Assembly: GCF_026151205.1 (NCBI RefSeq)
Contig: NC_087072.1
Location: 11,756,169 to 11,820,168 of the forward strand
Origin: Bolinopsis microptera
Taxonomy: Eukaryota > Ctenophora > Tentaculata > Lobata > Bolinopsidae
Direction: 5' to 3'
DNA: 64,000 nucleotides
The notes beneath the pieces were generated by a model that saw only the letters and a list, made by a program, of their open reading frames with translations, did no database searches and was not told the origin of the DNA. Shown here piece by piece: positions 11,891 through 22,932 of this stretch (within the stretch, counting starts at the first letter, position 1; every line of letters begins with the position of its first letter). The position numbers and the translations under genes are program-made.

Positions 11891-12480
11891 AGCCTCATTC
11901 AACCGACAGACCAAGGATCACGCACTCAGCGTTTCCCTTCCATTCCATCCCTCCCTCTCCAAACCCATCTCCAAGATACTCGGACAACACGACATCAAAG
12001 TGACCCACTCATCAGCAACTACTCTCCTGTCTCCGCGACCTCCTCGCCAAGACGAAAACCACACCGCCCACTGAACTCACTCCTAACACCTATTCGAGAT
12101 ATCCTGCTCTCAATGCCCCTCCAAGTATACCGGACAGACCTACAGACCCCTGATCCACCGCATGAAAGAACACGAACGATGCTTTCGACGAAACCACAGA
12201 CAGGATCAAATCCGCCCCCGCCCAACATGCTTTGACCACTGGACATTCCATCTCCTAGAACAACATAGAAGTCCTCAAATCCCTTACTACACGATCTCAA
12301 CTTGACCTGACAGAACACGCTGCCATACAGATAAGACAACCCTCCATGAACTGAAGTCTGAACTGATCGTACCCCTAAATGTAGCTCACTTTGGGACCCC
12401 ATCCTTCGTAAGATTGCTTCATCCCTAAAGACCAGGCCATCAGGCATTTCCTTTTCATCTACCTCAGAAGCCTAGTTTTT
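11891..12480 (+). pseudogene. Penelope-like element C-terminal part with GIY-YIG endonuclease
   Basis: After the LINE tail the Penelope sequence resumes: FHPSLSKPISKILGQHDIKV and then, after a frameshift, LRDLLAKTKTTPPTE, the usual linker after the RT. Next comes a GIY-YIG-type endonuclease block CSQCPSKYTGQTYRPLIH with RMKEHE, including the family's Cys pair and the YxGQT..R core. Stop codons and a frame change show it is decayed. Its colinearity with the RT part at 7262-7864 shows one Penelope copy split by the LINE. Confidence 0.75.
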
Positions 12481-15400
12481 AATTTGAATGTTACTGTAAT
12501 GTAAACTTAAAACATTTTCCCATCATCATCATCATCATAATCCATCCTTTCCACTCCACCCTTGTACATCACACACCCCTCATCATTGACACCACTCCAT
12601 CATATGTAATCACCCCTTCACAACATCATCCCTAGCTGAAGACGATTTACACATGTATTTTGAAAGCTCCTGCTAAAACAAACTTCTCGTATCTCTTATA
12701 TGTTTTAAAACAATTCCCCCTCCGTCTTTATTAATTTCTCACTCATCAGTTAAGATGCGTTGTTTGAATTGGTAGAGACATGTGATCGCATGATTTTTAA
12801 ATTGAAATTGATAGCTGACTGGTGAATGGTGGGCAATTTAAGGTATAGGCTGCAGGTAGAAAAATGTGTTTTTAAAATCTATGGTTTAATTTAATTCTTA
12901 TCGAGATGTCCTCATAGTCATAGGCCTGGAATGTTGTTCAGCAGAAAAACGGGCCGGGCTCCGTCTACGCATTCAGTTGACTTTTGCTCGAGAATAATAC
13001 ATTTGGCATTAGACTTATAGATGTTTATCGAAAATAAGCTAGGGGGCAAGTTATTTTAGTATTGGTTCCGGTGATAGCTAGAAGTGGTCCTTTGAAGAAT
13101 ATAGAAGATCTAAAATTACGGCAACCATATTCCTCCATCCAGTCAGCGCTACTTACATGATCGGAGCCGTATGTTGGCATATTACTGGTTAGTAAGTGAA
13201 TAGTTTTCTTATCGAGTTTGGCACTGACACTGTGCAGTGTGCTGGTAACTTATCGTCTTTATAGAAGTAGTTCACTTATCCTGGCATGACCATTCTTACT
13301 CCTTGTTTCTGTTTGTTAAATAAGGATTCAATACGTGTTTTTGATGCGAAACCCCTCACGATTGAACAGAAATTCAGATGCGATTGTAAACGCACAGAAA
13401 GTGGTAAATGCCGTTTTATTCTGTACATAATATTAATACCCATTTACCTGGAAATCTTGACTTTTATAGCGGCAATGTGTTTCGACCAGTTTAAATTTTA
13501 ATCTAAGATTACCCCGAGAAAGCGTGCCTCTGTTGGCGTTACGCGGCCTATTTTAGTTCCCGCAATTATTTAACTATCTTTCAGGAACAATGTAATTTGC
13601 CAAACATAATTCAATACAATTTGACTAGATCTGATCATTTAATCTATCAAATAAATGCAAAAATAAACCTTCATTTGAAAAAATTAGCACGAATATATTT
13701 TGATTTGATGTATTCCTCGAATGAGTGGTGATAGTAATAAGTAAGTCATACCAGAAAGAATTATCTCAGTCGGGCACTCTGCTCTATAGGTGTCAAAATG
13801 TAAAATATCATGAAACATGCTATGATACAGTAAATATGTTCAGCAAATTAACAGAACGTCTTCTTTGCAGAGAGTACGAAAGATGGGAGATCCGAACGAT
13901 GCGGGTTCGGGGGGTTGGCTTGGTAGCGTCGGCACTTACATCAGCAAGTCTCTCTACTGGTGACACCCATGTCGCGCTCTAACTGGAAACTAAAAATGTT
14001 GTAAACTTGATATTGTATCCCTCATGACCTATGAAACTTTACTGTTTGCTGATTATCTCAGATGGCATAAGCAGGGGATACTTCTACTACTACTACTGCT
14101 ACTACTGCATAAGCACACTGTTACCTAATTCATTCATAGCCTGATTTTTTCTACCTTATTCAACCGCTAAATAGTGAAACTACAAATTCTATTTGATATG
14201 GAAATATGTATGTCTTCTGCATAGTAAGACAATACTAAATGATAATATCTGCGTCTTGGCAAGGGCTTGCATCGTGACCTATAAAACCCACAATCTTATG
14301 ACGTTAATCTTAAACTGACAGACAACATTTTTCAATCTGCCGTTTTCTGACAAAAGTGCCTAAGTCCATTTCCTCATTTCAAGTGGTTCTCAAAAACAAT
14401 TTTTTTGTGTGGAAACAGTGCGCTAGATATGAGGTCATTTGGGTTGGACAGTTTTGGACAGTTTTGTTGAATCGTCCGATAAAGACACGTTATAATTCAT
14501 ACGCCAGTCTTTAAGAGAACTATCCGCTGTCTTTCACATTCATGAACCGTCACGATTAAGGACGGCTTAATCATCACTAACAATGATTACAGTAAAACTT
14601 GATGTTGTCAACGATTCGAGAATTCGACCTTCAAATTTCGTTTTGAAAGATCCACACTTAATATCAATAATTCTTTTTGACATATCCGGTTGCCTGATGA
14701 AATTAATTGGAGTGAATTAGTCAATTAGAGTGAAACTTGATGTCAAATTCCTCATTATCGTAGACTTTATTTCTGAAAGAGTTTTCATTGCTAAGATAAA
14801 ATAAAGATAAGATGTTTGTTTGTTTACTACTGTATGTTAACAATACGCTATATTTTTTAATTGAGGACTTTTCTAAATTTTGTAGTGATCTAGAATTATT
14901 GGTCTCTATATTATAATTCGAAAGATTATGTCTGTCTGTACGATCGCCCACGTGCAAATTATATGAGGAATAGTAAGTTGGGTAAAAACCAAAGGTTGCA
15001 CATTGCATTTGCATAGCAACAGTGTTGTAATGCGCACGTGCAAAGATTTTTGGAAGGGTATTTTCATCGATTTTATGGTAATTACGTTGTGTTTAAAGTG
15101 TTTTACATTTAAATCGGCTGTATCTTCGGTTAAGATAAAAATTTTGATGTGATTGAAACTTATTTCAAAGAACACTACTAGCTTCATACCTGTTACCGCG
15201 GGCTTTCTAGTTTCTAGTAGTAGTACTTCGATAAATTTGTCTTTTTACCATATCTTATCACCAATTATAGTTATACGCGAGACCACAAAGAAATTCAATA
15301 AGCCGACCAGGAAAATGGGAAGTTAAATGGGGCAACTCCGAGGTGTAAATCCGCCATGGTTACTTTTATTTCGTCCAAATATCTTTGCATTAAGTCAAAA

Positions 15401-15587
15401 TGTAACTATACGAAAATGAAATGCGTAAAGTACGCATTAATACCTTAATTGAAATTAGTAATAGAATTAGAAAAGTACCACGCCACACGCGCGTACTATA
15501 CCTTGACCCATTGTCAATTGTATTGTTAATAATAATGGTCTGGCCCGGCGCGCGCTACTTTGAAGAAACTTAGACGAGTAACATCCG
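12481..15587. other. gene-poor interval
   Basis: AT-rich DNA with no exon I can support. A TAC/TGC trinucleotide run lies at about 14081-14106. A stretch at 13880-13985 has weak tRNA-like words but no convincing B box in the right place. Confidence 0.5.
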
Positions 15588-15595
15588 TCAACACG

Positions 15596-15664
15596 TTACC
15601 TCAGGTTCATAAACATGATAGAGATCAGATTAGGCAGAATGACAGGCTGAGCGCGGCCCAGTAA
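15596..15664 (-). mobile_element. short DNA element family A, copy 1
   Basis: A 69-bp element beginning TTACCTCAGG and ending GGCCCAGTAA is flanked by a perfect 8-bp duplication TCAACACG (15588-15595 and 15665-15672). The core CTGAGCGCGG and its neighbour AGAATGACAGG are shared with the other family A copies. It has no coding capacity. An 8-bp duplication is the hallmark of hAT-type transposition, but the ends (TTAC...) are not typical hAT ends, so the superfamily is left open. Confidence 0.75.
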
Positions 15665-15843
15665 TCAACACGTACCCCCTAACGAGAATAAGTAGACTAA
15701 CTTCCTTATTATACCTTCATTGTTCATATCACGTGATCTGGACAGTTTTTCGCCAATATCTCGTTCCAATTTTAACCCTATGTCACGGGAGGTGATTGAC
15801 TGATTCGGAATCAGCGTCAGCAGTCAGACTTGTTTAATTACTA

Positions 15844-16034
15844 TACTGGGCGGCGCTCAGCCTTGAGCCTGTTATTATATTCTGCCGAATCTAATTTAAC
15901 GGGTGATACTCCGACTAGTAAAATATCTGTTTCATATATATTACGTCCAACTCGGCGCGCGTCCTGGTAGGTTGTAAACCTACAAAATCTAATGCAAATG
16001 TTTATGAAATTTATAGCCTGGGGTCCCCAGGTAA
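15844..16034 (+). mobile_element. short DNA element family A, copy 2, split by a family B insertion
   Basis: The left part TACTGGGCGGCGCTCAGCC and right part GCCTGGGGTCCCCAGGTAA are the two halves of a family A element. Between them lies a complete family B element with its own 8-bp duplication. The flanks of this family A copy show no clean duplication, so it is probably the older insertion. Confidence 0.7.
15896..15985 (-). mobile_element. short DNA element family B, nested in family A
   Basis: The 90-bp element starts TTAACGGGTGATACT and ends GTAGGTTGTAAACCTACAA, flanked by a perfect 8-bp duplication AATCTAAT (15888-15895 and 15986-15993). It carries the CpG-rich CAACTCGGCGCGCGTCC core and a palindrome (GTAGGTT..AACCTAC) next to one end, as do the copies near 28-30 kb. 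Removing it restores a continuous family A element. Confidence 0.8.
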
Positions 16035-16617
16035 CTTTATTGTGTATTGTCAATATGTCCTCAGAACGATTGGCGAATCCTAGTGCCTATATTGTATATA
16101 CTAGTAAATGTATCATGTATGCATATGTACAGTTTGCAACTTTGAAATATTGTGAACTAGTATTAGTAAGTACATGTTGATGACATTTTAAATTAAACAA
16201 TTAAAACAATTTACTGTGAACGGTCAACGGAACAGAAACTTAATATTTAATTAGATTGATTTTTTTAAAGCTAAAATTCCAAAGTTATTTTGAAGCGGAC
16301 GTACGTGGTTGTCATGGGCCTTCTTTGCGCGGTGAACATACTAAATCTCATCCCGCCGAATCCATATGCAACATTTAAACTTTTATTTTGGTACATTGGC
16401 AATGGTCGTTAAAATTAAAGAGCACTAATCTAAATTCTCAATATTTAATTAAGTCGTCTTGCCCCATAAATCTTATAGTAACCCTTTGGGGCTGGACGAC
16501 AGTTCTCATTTTTCGTCAAAAAATTCTAAGTTCACATTTAATTTCCCAAATCAGCTTAGTCTCATATATCAAAACAGAATGTCCAGCCCAAGTTTAATTT
16601 ACGATGTGATCAGTTAA

Positions 16618-17318
16618 TCACTCTATTTTGTTAGGTTGAGCAGGATTCCATGATTCAACCTTGGGTTTGGTAGTAGTAGAAGGAGTGTAGCGCTCGTGGA
16701 ATATGGGAGTCATATTGGCCCGATGTTCCATGTGAAACTTCCTCTCTGCCGGAGGGTGGGTGACGGGAGTGTGGTCCGTCATGTTGTGCATCCAGGCATG
16801 CCACTCCGCCGGTATGTCTGATGCGTCGCTCTTCATCATTAGCCAATTTGGTTCTTTGAACTGGACCCACCTGTTCCTGTTAATAACCATTTGTCAACTG
16901 TGATAAAGAAGTATTTAGAAGTTATTTGCCTAATAGAAAGGTACATAATACATATATATTATATGTATTGTACACTACTATTGAATACTAAGAAATAAGC
17001 GCCTTCAAAGCTTCAGCGATATGTACAATAAACAATGTTCATAACTACAACTTGTAAACCAGCACTAATAAAGCAACTCCCCCCGCCCGCCCGCCCGCCC
17101 GCCCCCCCCCCCCCCCCCCCCCCCCCCACCGCGCCCCTTACTAACCTGCCAAGAAAGTAGTCATTATTCTCGTAGTATTCGTTACCTTTGTCATCACTAC
17201 CCACCAGGCTACCAAACCGGAACTCGTTACAACAGACATACTTGTTAACCGTGTAGTAGAGCGGCGTACTTGCCATCTTCTTGAAGAAGCCAAGCACTGT
17301 ACCTATATTACCAGACAT
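16618..17318 (-). CDS. NDUFA12: NADH dehydrogenase (ubiquinone) 1 alpha subcomplex subunit 12
   Basis: This accessory subunit of mitochondrial complex I (B17.2 family) sits on the matrix arm near the NDUFS subunits and helps assembly and stability. Two exons are read on the minus strand: 17318-17146 and 16876-16618, joined in phase to give 143 residues against about 145 in vertebrates. Diagnostic blocks are GSLVGSDDKGNEYYENN (residues 36-52), GRNRWVQF across the junction, and PAEWHAWMHNMTDHTP, the family signature in the second half. The protein ends NPAQPNKIE before TGA. The donor is CAG|GTTAG and the acceptor AACAG|G. The start ATG is the first in frame and lies just after a short pyrimidine-poor leader. 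The intron contains a very long G tract (coding strand) 18 bases after the donor. Confidence 0.93.
17078..17127. repeat. C/G homopolymer tract in NDUFA12 intron
   Basis: (CCCG)n passes into a C run of about 27 on the plus strand, so the transcript has a long G run starting 18 nt after the splice donor. Its length may be inexact for technical reasons. Confidence 0.85.
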
Positions 17319-18875
17319 ACTGCTGCAACGTGTTTAGCTAGAGTTGAATATATGTTATACTCCCGACATACTGTGCTCAGTATCATGTAGACACAGATTG
17401 CTTGTGTTTTCAGCTTGTTGTAAGCGGTATTTTCATAGAGCTTGCTCTTTCGCCACAAGTTAACTTTTCAATAAAATTTCACCATGTTGAGTACCAGTAT
17501 ACTATATATCAAGTACCAGGCTTATCAAGCAGAATACTGTTCTCTTTAACTTTAAGATACGCGAAACAATCGTTAGCATTTAAAAAGCGGCCGCTGGTTC
17601 TTATAAATAGAAACAATAGCTTTGCATGCTACAAAGAAATGAAACAACGCAATATGTACAGATACTATTCATGATCAATCAGTATTTACATATTTTATAT
17701 TCATAAATATAGCCTCACATACTTGCATATATAATGTACTCATCTGTTTATCAATAAATTACATAATACATGACTGTGAAAAATGTGGCGAGATCGCTGT
17801 GAAGAATTATTTTCTAACAAATTTATAAAAATTCTATCATAATCTTTACATATCTTTATTATATTTAATATTGGGCAATATTATATTATTTTATATTTTT
17901 ATTAACAAATATATTTACATACTCACTGTTCTGTGGTTTCAGTAAAAAATTAAACAACTCTGCTCTAAAATCTCTAGAGTGTCGGGGTAACGATAGAGAT
18001 AAAGCAAGCAGGTGACAATATGTGATAACAAATGATCCACAAAACCACTATCAAGTCTTATCATTGGTCGACGAACTAAGGTGGTGGTAACTAGGGTGGT
18101 GGTAACTTGGGTGGATTCCTGATGTGTGATGTGAATGATCGGAACCTGAAATGTGATTGATTGATGGTTTTATTAAATGTATGGTAACTATGCATATGGT
18201 TACAGTATATATTGAAATTACAGTAGTAGCAGATCGTAGTTGGGATTGTTTAAAACCTCCTTTTTATGCATATGATTGAGTGTTGTTATAAGATTGATTA
18301 TAATGTTAGATAAAAGTGTGTAAAACAGTTAGTTTGCTACTAGAAAATATAAAAGGAAGGATGAGTAACCGTTTAAGAAGGAGAGGAGTGACAGGATTCT
18401 TGCGAGGAGAAGTAGTTTGTGGTGGAGTGGAGTGGATTGAGTGGTGTGATTGTTGGTTTTGTAAATCTAACCATTGTACTTCTTGTTCAGCAGCTGTGTT
18501 ATTCACGTATCAAGTAAGTTAGTTTCAATTTGTATTGTGACTGTAAATATTTGTAAAAAATGAGTATACAAATATAAGAGGAATTCTGGATCACAAAATC
18601 TGTTTTTTATCGAGTATGCGAAATAGTTTAGACGAAACTGAAATTATACTTAATAAATTGGTCAATTTGAAAATTTGACGCCAGTAATTTTGAGATAATC
18701 TCACCAGTCATAACAATCTTAGAATGTTTAAAGTAAGATTGTCAATAACAAACATGCCATTCTAAAGGTGGAGGGTCTTCGTTTGGTAGTCCAGTATCTG
18801 GTCTCCACAAAGTAAGTTTTAGCGAATAATTTTACGTTGAGTAGCTAAGTAGAATATTCTAGAAGTATTTGAGTT
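17319..18875. other. intergenic, NDUFA12 to CFAP73
   Basis: AT-rich spacer between the 5' end of NDUFA12 and the 3' end of CFAP73, both on the minus strand. It should hold the NDUFA12 promoter. A short GGTGGTAACT duplication sits at about 18078-18115. No other exon was recognised; the open frame at 18306-18506 (minus) has no family resemblance. Confidence 0.5.
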
Positions 18876-21800
18876 TCAAGTTTTGTTCTCTCCTTGTTTA
18901 CCTGTTTCTTGTATTATCTCCGTCAAATCTTTAATGTAAATTTGTATCTTTTGTAACTGTTGCTCGGTTGTCTCTGACGCCTGAAAATTTATATTTTCCT
19001 TCAAAATGTCGCATGATATGAAGGCACTATACCAACTTCTAAAAATGCTTTGACCTTAAAACTTTATTAACTTTCTGGTGCAAGTAATAGTGGCAATTAA
19101 AAAAGATCTCTTTTTTTAGTGAAAGAAAGTGCTAAAGATTGAAAATATTCACTAATTGCTAAACAGTGCCAAAAGGAGGAGGCTATGAGCCAGAGAAATA
19201 TGATCCCTGGCTGTGAGCCAGAGGAATATGATCCCTGGCTGAATTTCTAAAAGTTAGCTATTCCTACGGTCAAGTTAATCCAGGCATGCAAATGGCTGCG
19301 ATGCTATTTATTAGTTCTGTTTTGATTGTCATGGTGCGTCTACATGCGAGACAGGTAGATAACTATTAGTTGTCTCTAGGCAACAATGCTTACTACCTGT
19401 AGGGATCACGTGTTGGGTCACGTGTTGGGTCACGTGTTGGGTCACGTGTTGGGTCACGTGTTGGGTACTTAGTACCCAGGGTACTAGCCTACCTCTTTAT
19501 GTTTGGACTAACATTCAGATTAGTATGCAATATTGCATCATGAGAACGTTTCATAGTATAAGAAAAACAGCATAAATTATGATATTTTCTAAAATTTATG
19601 CCATGTGTCTTTAACCCCATCTTTCTGCAAGTTTCATGTAATAAAAGTGTTAACGTAATTAGGATATAGTCTATCACATACTATATTGTACATATTAGTA
19701 TTACGTTAATTCAACAAATAATGGGAGCAAAGTGCTCAAATAATTGAATGTGACAAAAGTAGTCCCGTAATTATTGTATTTTGATTCGTGTAACCGACGG
19801 TTGACCAAAGTATGACCAAAGTATGGTAATTTGCTCAATAGTCAATAATATATAATTATAATCAATAATATATATCATGTATTATAATGTTCAATAAAAA
19901 AGGTAAAACTAAAATGAGAAAATGTCTGACCTCAGCTTTAGTTCTCATTTGTTTATGTATGAGCATGAAAAGGTTGTGTGTGGCCATCTTTATTCTGCCC
20001 AGTAGTAGAGTTTGTCTAGCGGCGGTGTTCTTAATGTGAGTCCACACACTCTCCCACTTTACTGCTGCACTCTGCGCAGTCTCTAGCTGCATCTGAAATG
20101 GAACAATGTTAGCAATACCATCTTCAAACATGTATTTTAGGGTTTTTAACTTAAATAAATTGCAAGATTTTGATTCTGCATCTTTTAACAGGGCTCTTCC
20201 TTATTTAACACTCAATTTTCTGATCATTCGGCTGAGTCGACTGAGGGGACATTACACAAATGACAAATGTGTAACTTCTCATTATATATCCAGTTGATTG
20301 AACTGTTTCAAGAAAATGTATGAATATTGACCGTAAATTTTAAATACAGCACAATAGTAGCCTGCTTTCTACAACTAGCCAACCTGAAGAGCTGAAGGTT
20401 GGCTAGTTGATTGTTGAACCTACCTGAAGGTTGGCTAGTTGATTGTTGAACCTACCTGAAGGTTGGCTAGTTGATTCTAGAACCTACCTGAAGGTTGGCT
20501 AGTTGATTCTAGAACCTACCTGAAGGTTGGCTAGTTGATTGTTGAACCTACCTGAAGGTTTGCTAGTTGATTCTAGAACCTACCTGAAGGTTGGCTAGTT
20601 GATTGTTGAACCTACCTGAAAGTTGGCTAGTTGATTCTAGAACCTACCTGAAGGTTGGCTAGTTGATTGTTGAACCTACCTGAAGGTTTGCTAGTTGATT
20701 CTAGAACCTACCTGAAAGTTGGCTAGTTGATTCTAGAACCTACCTGAAAGTTGGCTAGTTGATTCTTGAACCTACCTGAAGGTTGGCTAGTTGATTCTAG
20801 AACCTACCTGAAGGTTGGCTAGTTGATTCTTGAACCTACCTGAAGGTTGGCTAGTTGATTCTAGAACCTACCTGAAGGTTCGCTAGTTAATTCTAGAACC
20901 TACCTGAAGGTTGGCTAGTTGATTGTTGAACCTACCTGAAGGTTCGCTAGTCGATTCTAGAACCTACCTGAAGGTTGGCTAGTTGATTGTTGAAGCTCAT
21001 GATGTCGTTGTTTTTCTCCTCCACGAATTTCATAAGGTTAGCTTTTTCCTTCTCCAGTCGGTCCTGGTTATCTATCTCCCGGTTGAGTAGGTGTTGATGG
21101 GTTGATACCAGGGTGTCGTACCTGAGACATATCTGTGTAAAATAAAAATTGCGAAAATAACGAGAATTCCACTACTTTTCCTCCTGTGTGATAGTGAAAA
21201 TTGTAATAAAGGTGATAATCCCTCTACTAAAAGTATTGGGTACCTAAGGATGGCGTCTTTGTTCTCCGAGAATTCGTCTGCTGTCTCCAAGACTCTATCC
21301 ATGTATTTTTGGAACACCATATGTTTGGTCAGCTTAATTTTCTGAACTTCCAATTCGTGTTGTAGATGCTCTGTTACAAGAGTTTGCTTAGCTTTAAAAC
21401 CAACTTAAATTGCGTTCCATAAAATTATCGGAACACTTATGATACTAAAGCTGGGCTTTTCCAGCCTCTTCTTCATTAACATGCTGACTAAAATAGATAA
21501 TTTTCATAACATTTTAAGATAACTAACTGGCTTCTTCAGATAAGGCTTCGATCTCTCTCATTCTCTGAAGTTTAGCATCCCTTTCAACATTTGCCTTCTT
21601 GACCGCTCGATTCTTTTTTGCATCATTCTCCTTCAAAAACTTGTCAAACTTTAATAATGATTCTTTGAGTGTATACTCCTTCCGTTCAAGTTCCTCTCTC
21701 CGTTGCTGGATCGACTCCATTTTCATTTGAAACTCTTCTTTTTGTGCATTTAATGCCTGGCGAGAAAACAAATTACTAATTAGTCATAAAGTTTAAAGTG

Positions 21801-22101
21801 TTCTTTTTTTAAACTCGGTCAATGAAATAAATCACTGATTGTGACTTTTGTTCAATATATGCATTAAATGATAGATGACGGAAATTCGCTGTGATTACTG
21901 TCATCCATTATAAGGAATGTCTTCTATAGAATTTAGAAAGAAAGCAAACTTTGCAAATACCTGTTCAACTTCCGTCATCTCACGACGCTTCTCCAGCAGT
22001 CGTGTTGCTGGAGTGAGGTGCTCATCTTCTCTTTCTGGTAGCTTTACTAGAAGCTTGTCCTCGAACGTTGTACGAAAATACTCTTCTAATGAAACTGGCA
22101 T
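18876..22101 (-). CDS. CFAP73: cilia- and flagella-associated protein 73 (CCDC42 family)
   Basis: A coiled-coil axonemal protein; the Chlamydomonas relative (MIA2/FAP73) works with FAP100 in the MIA complex that controls inner dynein arm I1 in motile cilia. Six exons on the minus strand: 22101-21961, 21756-21528, 21370-21244, 21121-20968, 20092-19931, 18980-18876. All junction phases agree, giving 305 residues (human CFAP73 about 308). The N terminus MPVSLEEYFR..KLPE..RLLEKRRE, the block KFDKFLKENDAKKNRAVKKA and the near-terminal WTHIKNTAARQTLLLGRIKMA match the CCDC42/CFAP73 family, with the N terminus closer to CFAP73. The protein is mostly predicted coiled coil. The last exon is taken to run to TGA at 18876-18878; a further exon after a possible GTAAAC donor cannot be excluded. 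Intron 4 holds a minisatellite that iterates the splice donor. Confidence 0.9.
19407..19464. repeat. 12-bp array of five CACGTG boxes in CFAP73 intron 5
   Basis: CACGTGTTGGGT is repeated five times with exact 12-bp spacing (boxes at 19407, 19419, 19431, 19443, 19455). Each unit carries the palindromic E-box CACGTG, mostly as GTCACGTG, bound by bHLH-ZIP factors such as USF or MITF/TFE. Function is not shown, and the array may be a simple expansion. Confidence 0.85.
20190..20252 (-). repeat. SINE fragment
   Basis: CATTCGGCTGAGTCGACTGAG and the neighbouring TTATTTAACACTCAATTTTC match, in reverse complement, the body of the SINE near 5050-5100. Only the body part is present, with no tRNA-like head. 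It lies in CFAP73 intron 4, downstream of the minisatellite in gene direction. Confidence 0.55.
20379..20994 (-). repeat. 32-bp minisatellite iterating the CFAP73 exon 4 splice donor
   Basis: About 18 tandem copies of a 32-bp unit. Read on the gene strand, each unit is the last 27 bases of exon 4 (ending CTAGCCAACCTTCAG) followed by GTAGG, the first five intron bases. The true exon end forms the first copy, at 20994-20968. Variants differ in one short segment (CAACAATC, CTAGAATC, CAAGAATC) and in a few G/A changes. Every copy keeps the CAG|GTAGG donor. Confidence 0.95.
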
Positions 22102-22154
22102 GCTCTACTATTTAGAATGTCTTGAGTCACAATAGTAAGACAGTTCAAATATTA

Positions 22155-22706
22155 TCATGTCAAAAAGAACACGGAGAAACACAAAGAACACTGTACTCTA
22201 GTGTATAGTTACTCACTGAGAAACACAAAGAACACTGTACTCTAGTGCATAGTTACTCACTGAGAAACACAAAGAACACTGTACTCTAGTGCATAGTTAC
22301 TCACTGAGAAACACAAAGAACACTGTACTCTAATGCATTATTACTCACTGAGAAACACAAAGAACACTGTACTCTAGTGCATAGTTACTCACTGAGAAAC
22401 ACAAAGAACACTGTACTCTAGTGCATAGTTACTCACTGAGAAACACAAAGAACACTGTACTCTAGTGCATAGTTACTCACTGAGAAACACAAAGAACACT
22501 GTACTCTAATGCATTATTACTCACTGAGAAACACAAAGAACACTGTACTCTAGTGCATAGTTACTCACTGAGAAACACAAAGAACACTGTACTCTAGTGC
22601 ATAGTTATTCACTGAGAAACACAAAGAACACTGTACTCTAGTGCATAGTTACTCACTGAGAAACACAAAGAACACTGTACTCTAGTGCATAGTTACTCAC
22701 TTACTC
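22155..22706 (-). repeat. 44-bp minisatellite upstream of the CFAP73 coding region
   Basis: About 12 copies of a 44-bp unit, very uniform. On the gene strand every unit contains TCTCA|GTGAGTAACT, a strong splice donor word, and the upstream edge of the array is itself GTGAGTAAGTGAGTAACT. If CFAP73 has a non-coding first exon ending near 22706, this array again copies a donor; that exon is inferred, not shown. Confidence 0.85.
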
Positions 22707-22932
22707 ACGGTACTTATTATAATTATCTATAGAGAAAACTGAGAAATTGTACTTTAAATGAATCGCAAGATTGAAGTAATACCGCTAAATTTTGTCTAAT
22801 GTCTTATTTCAAAAGTATACTGTTTATTTTATAAACTGTCAAGATTAAAGTTTTCATAACAATCAAAAAAACGAATATTTACTGGTCAAGATTTAAAAAG
22901 CTTTACTTTAAAGTCATAAATAAGTAATGAAT

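Noticed and set aside
12019-12447. 142-codon minus-strand frame
   Set aside because: Antisense shadow of the Penelope GIY-YIG region, which has recognisable motifs on the plus strand.
13880-13985. Possible tRNA or SINE head (GGTTGGCTTGGTAGCGTCGGC)
   Set aside because: No B box at the right distance and no anticodon stem; the GGGTTCGGGG word lies on the wrong side.
18306-18506. Minus-strand frame as the last CFAP73 exon
   Set aside because: It has an acceptor-like CACAG and a matching phase, but no resemblance to the family; stopping at 18876 already gives the expected length.
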